Positions 11,888 to 23,199 of a stretch of DNA of 64,000 nucleotides are shown here, one piece after another (within the stretch, counting starts at the first letter, position 1; every line of letters begins with the position of its first letter). The DNA is from Chamaecrista fasciculata (Eukaryota; Streptophyta; Magnoliopsida; Fabales; Fabaceae), in the NCBI GenBank assembly GCA_003254925.1, contig QANZ01049188.1:300919-364918 (forward strand), given 5' to 3'. The position numbers and the translations under genes are program-made. The notes beneath the pieces were generated by a model. That model was not told the origin of the DNA, did no database searches, and worked only from the letters and a program-made list of their open reading frames with translations.

Positions 11888-12960
11888 TTATGTCTGAATT
11901 GAATATGTATTTTTGCCATTAAAGGTCTTATTTTTAGCCGTAGCTATCGCTGATTGGCTATCACAGTGTAATGAAATGGATGGAATTGGTTTGTCACCTA
12001 ATGGGATATTTGCTAAGAAGTTTTCCAACCACTCAGCCTCAGTTCCAGCCAACTCCAAAGCAACAAACTCAAAATCCCTTAAGGATTTAGTTATAAAGCT
12101 TTGCTTGGCTGACATCCATGTGACAACACCACCACCAAACATAAACACAAAGTCATTAGTGGATTTTGTCTCATCTGAATTTGAAATCCAATTAACATCA
12201 CTGTATCCTTCTAATACAGCGGGAAATCCACTATATAGTATACCATAGTTTATGGCACCTCTCAAATATTTTAATTTTACCAAGGCCTCCCAACATTCAT
12301 TGTTTGGACAATGAGTATATCTGCTCAATCTACACACAGCATAAGCTATGTCAGGCCTGGTATAATTCATTAAATACAACAGACTCTCAATAATCTGTGC
12401 ATATTTAGATTGAGCCACAAGATCTCCTCTATTTTTCTTTAATTGCACACTAGAATCATAAGGAGTACTCATAGGAGATCTATCATATTGTTCAAACTTT
12501 CTCAGAATCGTCTCAATATAAAGTTCTTAAGAAAGTAAGATACAATTTTCATTCCTTATGATTTTAACACCAAAAAATAGTTTTGCTTCACCCATATCTT
12601 TCATATCAAAATTAGAAGCAAGTAAAGATTTTATTTCAAGTATAATACACATACTTGTACCACAAATTAGCATGTCATCCACATACAAGCATAACACAAT
12701 CATCATTTACAACTTTAGTGTAAACAGATATTTCAACTTCAACAGAAGAGAAAATACCATTTAACAAAACTTGATCAAGTTTCTCACGCCATTGTTTTGG
12801 TGCTTGTTTTAAACCATACAATGACTTCACTAATTTACATATTTTATTCTCTTAACCAGCAAGACTACACCCTTCAGGTTGTATCATAAAAGTTTTTTTC
12901 ATCTAAATCACCATTTAGATAAAACAGTTTTCACATCCATTTAATAAAGTGTCTTATCTA
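11888..12960 (-). pseudogene. Copia reverse transcriptase and RNase H remnant
   Basis: The minus strand encodes, in broken frames, a Copia reverse transcriptase and RNase H. The motif SLYGLKQAPKQW lies near 12790-12830, the catalytic YVDD is visible near 12665-12690 as LYVDDMLICG, and the open frame 12472-11888 contains TRPDIAYAVCRLSRY and the RNase H ending HCDSQSAIATAKNKTF. Frameshifts and stops upstream of 12472 preclude a full product. Confidence 0.85.
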
Positions 12961-13614
12961 TATGCAGCACCATTTTGAGCATAACCAATAAAACACAATC
13001 AGCATTTTTAGAACTCAATTTTCTCTTTTAAAAATAGGTAATAAAACTTTAATAAAACACCCCCACACTTTCAAATATTTCAAATTTGATACAAAACCTT
13101 TCATACTCATAAGGTATCTTATCAGTCATCCTATGAGAAATTTTAATTTGTAAAACACAAACAGATAACAAAACTTCATCTCGTAGACTATCATAAACAC
13201 CAAAATAAATAATTAACTAGATATAATTTTTCCATATTAAGATGAACTTGCAGGGAATGACAAAAACGTACATATCTATAATATGTAACCTCCATTGCTG
13301 AAAAATCACACAGTGTATATAGCATGGACATTATATGTGTTATATAATCCTACTGTATTTTCGTAATTGAGTTTATTATAATTGCAGATTCATAATTCAT
13401 AAACATACACTTGCAATAAGCCACTCCAACTTGCATAAGAGCTTAAAAACCGTAATGAACAAGTTAAATAATATTTTATCAACACTCATAATAAATAGTC
13501 TTTGATTACAATAGCCCATCCCCACAAAAATATTATTGTCATTATAATCTTGTCAGATTTAAATAACACTTTAATCCCAGTTTTCAATAACAGAGCAACA
13601 GAAAATAAATTTGC

Positions 13615-13809
13615 TCACACAGTGGATATATACAGAACATCATTTAGTTGCAAACTCTTTCTCGTTGTGAAATTAATCACAAATTTTTCTTTCCCTAGAA
13701 CCTTGATAGTTTTGGAATCAATAAGATAGATTTTATCATCCTCTTCTACAAAGAAGGAATGGAGTTCTTTATTAGAACAAATGTGCCTTGTAGCACCACA
13801 ATCTATCAA
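13615..13809 (-). pseudogene. Copia protease / GAG-pre-integrase remnant
   Basis: The frame starts MIDCGATRHICSNKELHSF, matching the D-S-G-A-x-x-H-[IVM] aspartic protease motif of Copia polyproteins with Ser replaced by Cys, and continues into the GAG-pre-integrase segment (LQLNDVLYISTV). Only about 650 bp separates it from the reverse transcriptase remnant, too little for an integrase plus the start of reverse transcriptase, so an internal deletion is inferred. Confidence 0.75.
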
Positions 13810-14339
13810 CCATTTTTCATATCAGATATTAGTAAAAATTCAGAGAGCATTGCAATAATAATTTGATTATTACTGTCATCATCTCTATAAACCAAATTTC
13901 CATTTGATTTAAGAGGATTATCACACTCTTGATAATTTCGTCAAACTCTCATTAAACATTGCAATTCATGATGTTCTGATATACCATACACAAAACAATT
14001 ATGTTTCACATGACATTGGGATTAGACTCAATAAATTTGTAATCAGATTACTCACAATTTTTATCATAAAATAAATCAACTATCAACATACCTCTTGAAA
14101 CATAATTTTAATTTCCCGTGTGTACCATTTAACGGTAGTGCAATATTGCTCCCTTAGGCATTCCACACCATCATCATATTTTACTAGACTTCACACTTAA
14201 TTAATTACTTTAATTGTAATTGCCTCCAAATGCTTTTCTTCCGAGCACCTGTCCGGAAGTTCACAAGAAGCTTGCGAGATTCGAACTGAAAGACTCAGAA
14301 TCGAATCTGAACCATGAATTCGGAGACAGAGCGACAGAA

Positions 14340-14648
14340 CTATTTCATTCCGTCACCGGTAAGCCAAGCAAGTGAACGGTGAGGAGTGGGTTTTGGCTTT
14401 ACCCTCTTTGCCCTTTCACTTTTCAAAGACCAGTACGATTCCCGGCTCGACTTTGACTCCCAAGCCTTGATCTTGGTGAACTCAACAAGCAAGGAATCCC
14501 ACTTCCTTCGACACTGATTCAAGCCGCGCGAAACATCCAAAACGGCACATTTTTCTGCAATTATCTTCCATTGTTGGTAAGACGATAGGGTTCTCGAACA
14601 ATCCGCTTCAACGTCAGCAATCTCGTTGACAAAATGGATCGGAAGCAC
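14340..14648 (-). pseudogene. Trihelix (Myb/SANT-like) gene fragment inside the Copia element
   Basis: A 102-codon minus-strand frame contains SSYQQWKIIAEKC, DVSRGLNQCRRKWDSLL and SYWSLKSERAK, the three-helix pattern with conserved Trp residues of plant trihelix DNA-binding domains. It lies directly inside the 5' LTR, in the sense orientation of the retrotransposon, where the primer-binding site and gag are expected. It is richer in G/C than the surrounding element. The frame ends at a TAG shortly after the domain, so it would at most encode a lone DNA-binding domain. Capture of a host exon by the retroelement is the simplest reading; older nested insertion is an alternative. Confidence 0.7.
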
Positions 14649-14704
14649 GATTTGGAAAGTTGGGAATTAGAGAACAAAAATTAGGGTTCAATATCTCTTC
14701 AGAT

Positions 14705-15113
14705 TGTTGGGGATTTCTCACGATAATTTCGAGTCGCATCTCTAGGACATTATCCTGAAGAGATATTCCGGTATCCCACTGATTAGAAACCGGCACTCTC
14801 ACAGGATTAAACGAAATCTTCCTTAATGTGAGGGATACAGAATAGCAAAAGAAAAGTTAGAGACTGATACAAAAGAGAGGCTGCTCATTATTTAGAAACT
14901 AGGGTTCTCATGTATATATATAAAGTCTAATAAAATATTTATTTAATTATAATAATTAATAAAATATTTATTAATTATAATAATAAATAAAATATTTATT
15001 AATTATAATAATAAATAAAATAATATAACAAAAATAACATCAACCCTCATATCTCTTTTGTGTAGGCAATGTGGGCTTATTTTACTCACTCAATATTAGA
15101 CTTGGGTCCAACA
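14705..15113 (-). repeat. 5' LTR of the Copia element
   Basis: 409 bp with the same termini as the LTR at 10798. It carries an extra copy of an 'aaaatatttattaattat' unit near 14990 and lacks a few bases near 14828. Confidence 0.9.
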
Positions 15114-15585
15114 ATATTTGTGTCAGTTGTGCCCCTAATGTGAAACGTTAGTTTTAATTATGCCCCCAATTTTACTTGTGTGTTAATTTTTTGTTCTGAA
15201 TTAAATATATGACAATATGACTGGATAAATAAAACATCTCTGATTTATTTTTTATCCACCATGGCATTTCCTACATGGATTTACATTCTCTAAACAAAAA
15301 AATTATTACCCTAAAATTTTTTTGACATCTTCATCTTCGCAAGCCTTATACCACGTAGGAAATACCATAGTGGATAAAAAATAAATCAAGGATGTTTTAT
15401 TTATCCAGTCATCTTGCCACATATTCAATTTAGAACAAAAAATTGACACATCAGCATTGAGTCAAAATTGGAGGCATAATTGAAACTAACGTTTCACATT
15501 GGAGGCACAACTGACACAAATGAAACGTTAGGAGCATAATTGAAAATCACTGCAAACGTTAGGGGCACAAAATGGTCTTTTTGCC

Positions 15586-16240
15586 TTTATTATTTTTTTT
15601 CCCCTGAAGTCACCATTAATTTGTTCTCCTTTTCTACGTGTCATTTCTGTGTCTCTTTGATTTGGTGAAGTTTTCAATGGCTTGAACACCATAAAGCCAC
15701 TCTGTCGCTATCAATCATAGAAACTTAAAAAGTTTTCCCTTCAGCTTCATTCAAATTCCATTTTCAGTTATCCAATTCCAAAGGAAGCACTCTACTCTAT
15801 TTGGTTTTTATAAAATCATAAACAGTTTGGGTTATAAGGAGCTAGAAGTTTTGTGTAGACTTTGAAGATCAAACTAACCATAGATTAAATGATAACAATG
15901 AAGAGACTGTATCAAAAAACAAAATATATGAAGCCTTTTTTTGTAAGAAAAATATAAGCTTTTGTGTAAGAGGATTTAAGTAGAGCTTTTGAACTAGAGC
16001 TCAATGAGGACAAATATTTTTCCTTATGATTAAGTTTGTTGTTGGATAGTTATAAAGTGCTTAATGAGTTGTCTATGAGTTTTGACTAAATTTATTACTA
16101 CATGGAAGATAAATATAAGTCATGCTTATCAACTAACTTTTTCGAAGCTATTTTCACCTATTTATTTTAAGCAAGAGGTTGTTTGCTCTATCACATGAGT
16201 TTCTAATCTTACTATCTTAGGATGAAGTTAGTCTTGATTA
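15586..16240. other. Intergenic DNA, nothing recognised
   Basis: AT-rich sequence with no gene, RNA or clear repeat boundary. Confidence 0.5.
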
Positions 16241-17807
16241 GGTTCTGATTGGGAGTCAGTTAATTTTAATCCAATCTCATCCAAATGAATGTGATGAGAT
16301 TATTTTTTAATTGGATGAGATGAGATGATGTATCGGTGTTTGGGTGATTTTAGTGATAATGATGTTAAATAGGGTGTGAAATTATATAAAAGGGTATGTA
16401 ATGATTGTGGTTGGTAGAAATAAGTTGATGGCTTTTTGTAATTTGTATAGGGGTAGAAATAGTAGGAAATAATGAGATGAGATGGAGATAATGAGATGAG
16501 ATGATAGGTGTTTGGTTGTGTTTTGATTGAAATAATATTGAGATGAGATGATATTGGGAAGTGTGATATGGCATTGGAAATTGTGAGGATGAGAAAATTT
16601 TGGATTGAGGGTTAGGGGTCAATCCAAATCCAAGTGGATGAGATTATGGGCCAAAATGAAAATAATATTGGAATTATTTTTTGACATACAATTTGGTCCA
16701 TAAATTCGAACTGTTCCAATTAATCAATCTCTAACATGTGTAAATGATAACTCGGGCCTTGTAGAAAACCCCAATCATTAATAATGGGGTCTATATATGA
16801 AATTCAACGACAAGAAAATAACAAATAATAGTTTGAGGACCAAATAGCAAATTACAAAACAACACTAAATTGTAATAAAATGTGTGGTGAAAGGTTCATT
16901 TTGGTCCTAAATGTATGGCCTAATATTCATTTTGGTCCATTATTTTTTTTAAATGCTCAAATTGGTCCTAAATGTTAGCAAAATGATTAATGGTGGACCA
17001 AAATGAACATTAGGGCAAACATTTAGGACCAAATTAACCCTTTAACCCAACAAGATAGAGAAAGTATTCTTAGGGAACAATACGTAGCTCTAAACAAGCC
17101 ATATTCACTAGTTGGGACCAAAATGAAACATTTTGCAAATATTTAGGAGCAATTTGAATATTTTGAAATATAATGGACCAAAATGAATATTAAGGCATAC
17201 ATTTAGGACTAAATTGACCCTTTAACCCAATATTTTTCCATCATGTACATACACGTGGGCCATTTTGTATTTTCTCCAGTCAATACATTACCGTTATTAG
17301 ATTTAGGAGTCCTTTAATTTGACAAAAAAATATGGATAGAACCACTGTCCACATATATAGAACATATCCAAACTCAAAATAACCGAAAACTGAAGAAAAT
17401 ACAATATATGAAATTGCCTTATTTTATGCCCATTTCAGTAATTTTCTATCATTCCTCAATAAAAAACTGTATTGCTCAAGCAATAGAGTTTTACAATTTA
17501 TCTCTNATAATAGATAGAGAGAGAAAATTATAAGTGTAATAAATGAGAATATGTAAAATTACTACTTTGTCTAGTTCTTTTTTTTATATTTGTATTAAAG
17601 TATAGATAATTATAGGTGTATAAGTAGGGATAGATTAATAATTGTAAGAGAAAATAAAATGATGTTGTGAATGAGATGATGATGTGGATGAGATGAGATG
17701 AGATGGAGGTTCCAAAAAACACCCAACCATTACTGTTCATCCAATCCTAAGATGAGATTAAGATTGAATGAGATGAGATTGGATGGAAAGGGCCCCCAAT
17801 CAGGCCC
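16241..17807. mobile_element. PIF/Harbinger-like MITE (1.57 kb) with a nested fold-back
   Basis: The termini GGTTCTGATTGGGAGTC (left) and GGGCCTGATTGGGGGCC (right, minus strand) are inverted repeats flanked by TTA on both sides (16238-16240 and 17808-17810), the duplication expected of PIF/Harbinger elements. Subterminal DNA is rich in GATGAGATGA units. At about 16885-17227 a second fold-back with 'ttcattttggtcc' arms is inserted; the same family recurs at about 23272-23810. The assembly gap at 17506 lies inside. No transposase was seen. Confidence 0.75.
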
Positions 17808-18038
17808 TTAATTATTCTTTTCTTTTTTTATGTTATGCGTACTGAAAACAAGCTCAAATCCTAAAACTAAAAGGTATGTGTGTTGGAACAATACTGAACT
17901 ATGATTAGATTCGAGATGTTCTTGAATCGAAGATGTTTGAACTTGTCAAAATTTATTAAAGATGAGAATGGATAAAAAAGAATGAAGATGCTCTCAAAAT
18001 TGAAAGACCACCAATCTTGTAGTAGAGATGGTTTGATA

Positions 18039-21000
18039 TAGGGATGACAACGGATAGGGTATCTGGTAGTTTTGTCACTATCCGTATCCGTATTCGTTTA
18101 TCATATCCAATATCCGAATCCTATCTGTATCCGATAAATTAATATCCGTATCCGCACCCTATCCGATATACGGGTACCCGAAATACTCGAAATATCCGAA
18201 AAAATATGAATATAGGATAGGATATCCTATTTTATAAAACGGATATATCGGGTACCTGATATCCAGTATCCACAAACTAATATAAATAAATGAAATTGTT
18301 ATTTATTTATATTTTAAATTTATTTTTTAATATAAAAAATAAATATAAACTAACTAAAAAATGATTATATAAAAATATATATAAATATAATTAATTAAAT
18401 TTAAATAATTATATATAAAATATTAAATTGAATAATGTAAAATATAAAAATTAAATAAGTAATAGGGTATCGGATATTGGATACCCTAACTATCCGTTCT
18501 GTCACGACCCCCTAACGGAAGCCGTGACCGGTACGAACCACAAGGATGAACCCTATGGCCCGTAAGCCTAACACATGCATTCATATCATAATTTATAAAT
18601 TTCACTCCAACAAAATTTGTAAATCCATTTCTGATGATGATTTCAATCTTTCGTAAAAATAAACCTAACATTTCCCCTGACTGTAAATCTAACGGAGCAC
18701 AACTAGAGTCAAATGCCAAATACAAGTGAATCAAAGTCAGATGGAATAACCAATATACCCACACGAACAATATGTGGGACTCCAAGAGGCCGCTCGGTCT
18801 AGACAGCACTAAAAGATGGTTCCTGTAAACTTGAAACTGAAAATAGTAAACAACGGGGTGAGTCAAGAGACTCAGTGAGTAATCCAACCTATCCTAGTCG
18901 TGGAGGGCAAGGTATCTCCACTAGTTCAAAATAACAATGCATGCACATAATACATCCATATCTCAATCATCACTTTTTGTAATCAGAGTCATCGTATAAT
19001 CAAATCCTATAATACAGACCACAGTTCGAATGATCATAAAAATCACATACTTGCACATTCAACGAAAATTTCATATAATCCAAATCTCTGTAATCATTCA
19101 AAATCATTTCGTAAATCTGAAATACTTTTTATCGTAAAACCCATGGGTGGCGCCCCCGTTACTGGTGAGTGAGACCGAAGGACCTGCAAAAGGCTATCCC
19201 GCGAGAACGAATAGACTCCCCACCTCCAGGGTCGGAGACGGTCTACTCGTGGCACATTCCCGAAAGCCTAGAACCATGCCCACAACACATCCTGGCCAAC
19301 GGATGGTGTGACTCTGAGACCGAAAGCTTGGTTGGTACGTACCCAAAAGTCCCAACGACTCACCCACCAGCCAAAAAAATCATTTTCTAAACAATATCAA
19401 ATCTCATTTTCATCATAGTATTTATCAAAGTATTATATCATACACATAAGTTTCAAATGAGCTTTTCAAATATATTTTCATAAAACCTTTAACCTTGCCA
19501 AAAACAAGATGCATAAAACATGTCACATAACATGATAAAACAGTTTCTAGAATAGAAAGGATACTCACCTGAAGGTCATGCGCAATGACCTAAAATCCAC
19601 TAACCAAAGTACTACCTTCAAATTTAACGTAAATGCTGAGTACCTAAGTTTGATAGCAAAGTACAATTATCCCATTAGAATACTCCTAACATATATCTCA
19701 CCAAGAGACATCTTTCACATAACTACTATACATCATAAGCCTTATCAAGTTCTTACTTATCTCCCATATCACTGACACTAACTTTGGCACTCCAACAAGT
19801 AAAAGACTCCAATCTAACCCTATGAGAGCTTGGGTAAATATTTGGGAGCTTTAAATAATACCTTATCAATAATCAAGTTTTCAAAGAAGTTATTTATTAA
19901 CGTCCCAACTATTAAGATTGCAAATCCTCACTTTTCAATTCAACTCTTACATTTCATATATGAGAATATACTTTCAAGATCCTTCATAATTCCATAAAAC
20001 TAAGTTAGTTCAAGAAAACCATCAAAATCATCAATTGGGACCAATTTGCAAACTTTAAAGTTTTATACATGATAATCAAGTTTCCAAGATACTCATTCTA
20101 AATCCAAATTGATGGAATAGAAATCATTATTATCTTCCATTAAGCTCACCCAAACCAACAATTTTGAGAAAACTCAATATGTTTGTCAAAAACCCCAATT
20201 CAAAGTTTTCCCCAAACCCTGTCGGGTCCAAAATTCATGTAGATAGTGTTAAGACTTAAACAAAACATTAGGAATGTTTAGAGCTTCACAAATTAGGAAG
20301 AAAACACCAAGAATTTCGAAATAAACATCAGAATTTCTCATGAGTTCCAAAAAGGGATGAAAATGGCGAAAATGGAAAAAAAATGAACTCACCCCAAAGA
20401 ATAAAACATGGTGGTGGCAGCCTCCACTGCTGTGGCTGCCGGCGGTCTCTGACCGTCGCTGGTGAGTGGTGGAGCAGGGGGAGTAGCAGCTTGAAGGATG
20501 GAAAGATGTGGAGTGAGCTACGAGAGAGAGAAAGTGAATAGAGAAAGAGAAGTGTGATGGGTGAGAGAGGGAATTGTATATTATGCTGTTTCAAAAGCCT
20601 AGGGGTGTCTAGAAATTTCTTATTTCTAAAGCAGATTTTGTAATGGCTGAAATTGCAAAAATACCTAAAAAAGTTTGAATCTTTTCAAAATAGTCCTTAA
20701 AAACTCAAAATTGTAGGTATAAAATTTCTTAACAAAATTTATATTGTTAGATTCGTAGTAAAGAGTAGATCCCAAATATATATTTTATTTTCAAAAATAC
20801 TTTATCTATCAATTATTATTTCTTATTCAAAAGTATTCTATTTGAGTGCCAAAATAAAATGTAAGATGAAAGTTTTATCTTTGTTTTCTCCCAAAATTTA
20901 ACCACAAGCTCGTAATGACTTCTAGATTTACTATAAAATCCGAGTTTGGACAAGCTACTAATTTTAATACTTCCTATAATTTATTAAGGTATTACACGTT

Positions 21001-21172
21001 CATTTCAGACGGATATAGGGTATCCGAGGGCAATATCCGTATCTGCCCAATATCCAAAAACATATTTTATTTTCACTATCCGTATCCTATCCGATATTCG
21101 ACGGTTATCGAATAATTTTTTCGAACGGATATGGATGGATACCCTAGCTATACTAAGAAATTGTCATCCCTA
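18039..21172. mobile_element. hAT-type MITE (about 630 bp) interrupted by a solo LTR
   Basis: Terminal inverted repeats TAGGGATGACAA (18039-18050) and TTGTCATCCCTA (21161-21172) are perfect, and an exact 8-bp duplication GTTTGATA flanks them (18031-18038, 21173-21180), diagnostic of hAT elements. Subterminal regions are packed with TATCCG/CGGATA motifs on both sides, resembling transposase-binding arrays. Removing the nested LTR and one copy of its target duplication leaves about 632 bp without coding capacity, so the element is non-autonomous. A second family member is at 21916-22357. Confidence 0.92.
18500..20996. mobile_element. Solo LTR, probably Ty3/Gypsy type (2.5 kb)
   Basis: Starts TGTCACGACCCCC and ends GGTATTACA, with a perfect 5-bp duplication CGTTC on both sides (18495-18499 and 20997-21001). 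The host sequence on either side is the interior of the hAT MITE. There is no second LTR and no internal domain, so it is best explained as LTR-LTR recombination. The large size and the TGTCACGACC terminus suggest a chromovirus-type Gypsy element, but that class is inferred from termini only. The open frames inside (for example 18486-18887 minus and 20328-20594 minus) have no recognisable homology and are treated as non-coding. Confidence 0.85.
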
Positions 21173-21180
21173 GTTTGATA

Positions 21181-21915
21181 GAACCTTTTTTATTGTCCGG
21201 GGGAGATTTGTTGGGTTTGGATCACTTCATGAAGGCCCATTTTGTCCAAGTCCAACCCAATCATTTTTCAACAGATGGTGTTTTGATTTTCTGAGTGGAG
21301 TGAAGTGGGGAGCAAAAGTGAAACTCTTAATTTTACGATTTAGGTAATAATTACTTTTTATTAAATTTTAATTGTATCCCTTAACTTTTTTTTTTTGTTG
21401 TCAATTATAATCCTAAAATTTTATACTTTCCTCAATTATACCTTAAAGCCTAATCTGTCTAAATTGTTAATAGAAAATGGTGACGATTGACCTTTTTCTT
21501 CTTCTTTATTTTAGTATCAATTGTACTCTAAAGTTTTACATTCGTGTTAATTATACCCCAAATCTTTAACATTTTGTATTAATTGTATACCTCCAAATGT
21601 TGATGTCAACATGAAATTAGCATTTTTCATTAATGTATGCGACATTATACTTTACGGTACAATTGAGATAGATGTTAAACTTTAAATATATAATAATAAA
21701 TTTTTTTTAAAGATATAATTGATTCTTATCCCACAGTTTAAGAGTAGTGAAAGTGCTTTTGCCTTCAAGTGAAAAAAAAAAATCATATCAAAGAATAAGG
21801 CTTTCTCCAAAAGAAAAAAAAAAAAGACTCGAACTTAAAATTTTAGCTAAGAAAATAAGGATACCTACACATTTACTAACCATTTTGTTTGGATATTTGT
21901 ATAGTTGATAACTAG
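21181..21915. repeat. Decayed AT-rich fold-back, no gene
   Basis: About 21330-21730 has weak inverted similarity ('gtatcccttaac', 'caattatacc' against 'acaattgaga', 'aagatataattga'), typical of the 'ten-kind-of' fold-back repeats in this window. Nothing else was recognised. Confidence 0.4.
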
Positions 21916-22357
21916 TAGGGATGACAATTTGAGTGGATATTTAGGATATCCGTCCGAATTCACCCGTAAAAAGGATTTGATATTCGTCGGATACCGGATA
22001 TCATATAGGATACGGGTATTGAAAAATAAAAAAAATCAATTATCCAGTATTTGTCCGAAATGAACGGATAGTTAGGGTACCAGGTATCCAATACCCTTTA
22101 ATATAAATATTTTATTATATTTTATACATTTTTTTATTATACTTTTTAATTAATTTATTTTAATTAACGGATATTGGATACATCCTATTTTTTAATTAGG
22201 ATATCTTATCCTATATCTATTATTTTAGGATATTTTGGATATTTAGGGTACCCATAGGACATTGGATATCGGATACGAATATGATACATATATTGAAAAG
22301 AATCAACAAATACGGATAGTGATAAAATGAGTGGATACCCATCCCTTGTGATCCCTA
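21916..22357. mobile_element. Second hAT-type MITE of the same family
   Basis: 442 bp with termini TAGGGATGACAA and TTGTGATCCCTA (one mismatch) and the same TATCC-rich interior as the element at 18039. The flanks read ATAACTAG on the left and, after three extra bases, TTAACTAG on the right, a nearly intact 8-bp duplication. No coding capacity. Confidence 0.85.
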
Positions 22358-23196
22358 ATATTAACTAGTTTTCTTCCTTACTATCCAGCGTTACACGATT
22401 AGTTTGTTTTTATAGGGCATCAATTTCCAAACCGAAACATTTTCCCAGTTCTTTATGTGAGATGATTGTATAATTAACTTGTCTATATTATTTAAGTTAT
22501 ATTTGACAGTTAAGAGGGAAAAAGAAAGTAGGAGAAAAGGATGTTAACATAATATCTAATCATTGAGGTTTTAATATCTCCTCATAAACAATCCAATTTA
22601 ATGTATCTTGAATTTATGAATAAGGAAGATGAAAATGTCCATTATCTTTTTCTCTAATTCTCAATTTTTTAAATAAAGGGAAGATATCATATTCCTCTCT
22701 TTTCTACTCTATTATCTCCGATTTTTGAAGGAAATAAAGGGGAGAGGTCCCTTTTCTTTATTTGATGAGGAACACCTCCAAAATATTTTAATTTCAAATA
22801 TTTAAAATTTATAAAAAAAAAAAAAAGAAAAAGAATATAGGTATATTCCTACCCAATTTTCAATCTCACTAAAAAATATCCCAATCCTCCCATCTTCTCA
22901 CTACTATAAATCTTTTTGAAAGAAAAAAAAAAAGGAAACAACACGGTAGCCCCAACAACAACAAACTAAAGGGGCAAACTGTTATTATTAGTTTTATAGA
23001 AGTCCATTGCTTTTGAAGCTCTAAGGAAGCTCCCTGCTCATATATGTACTGATATAAAATCTTTACTCCAACAATATCATAAATAGCTAGTTGTTGGCAA
23101 TTTAGCTTTCTCAGGCTACTATCTTTTATAAAACAGAAAATTGTTGTCGAGTTTGACCAAAAAACTTTTCCACCCACTTTTCTTCCTTAATTAAAA
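22358..23196. other. Intergenic DNA, nothing recognised
   Basis: AT-rich. A minus-strand open frame at 22869-23177 shows no similarity I recognise and is probably fortuitous. Confidence 0.5.
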
Positions 23197-23199
23197 GGT

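Larger units (their letters stand above)
10798..15113 (-). mobile_element. Degenerate Ty1/Copia retrotransposon
   Basis: Two LTRs in the same orientation (10798-11188 and 14705-15113) bound 3.5 kb of internal sequence coding on the minus strand, so the 5' LTR is the one at higher coordinates. The LTR termini are TGTTGG...CCAACA. Flanking pentamers TTATT (10793-10797) and ATATT (15114-15118) match the expected 5-bp duplication with one difference, and the interrupted MITE confirms the junction. A purine-rich tract (GTGGGGGCT on the minus strand) sits just before the 3' LTR. Remnants of protease, reverse transcriptase and RNase H appear in Copia order, but the integrase region is largely missing and frames are broken. 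No tRNA primer-binding site follows the 5' LTR. The element is not autonomous. Confidence 0.88.
10740..15585. mobile_element. Fold-back MITE (about 525 bp) split by a Copia element
   Basis: Positions 10740-10797 plus 15119-15292 form the left arm and about 15345-15585 the right arm of one inverted-repeat element. Both arms carry 'gtgcccctaa(c/t)g', 'tttgtgtcagttgtgcc' and 'gactggataaataaaacatc' in the same inward order. The left arm is interrupted after 10797 by the Copia element. Because the right arm preserves the uninterrupted sequence, the empty site can be read inside the same locus. Target duplications of the MITE itself are obscured by T-rich flanks. No coding capacity. Confidence 0.75.

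Noticed and set aside
16885..17227. Repeated 'tttggtcctaaatg' units considered as a CRISPR-like or satellite array
   Set aside because: The units are arranged as inverted arms of a fold-back element, not as regularly spaced direct repeats.
18486..18887. 133-codon minus-strand frame
   Set aside because: Lies inside the solo LTR and crosses its boundary; no homology recognised.
20328..20594. 88-codon minus-strand frame with a Leu/Ser-rich start
   Set aside because: Inside the solo LTR; low complexity and no conserved motif.
22869..23177. 102-codon minus-strand frame with hydrophobic stretch
   Set aside because: No homology, no supporting signals; AT-rich chance frame.
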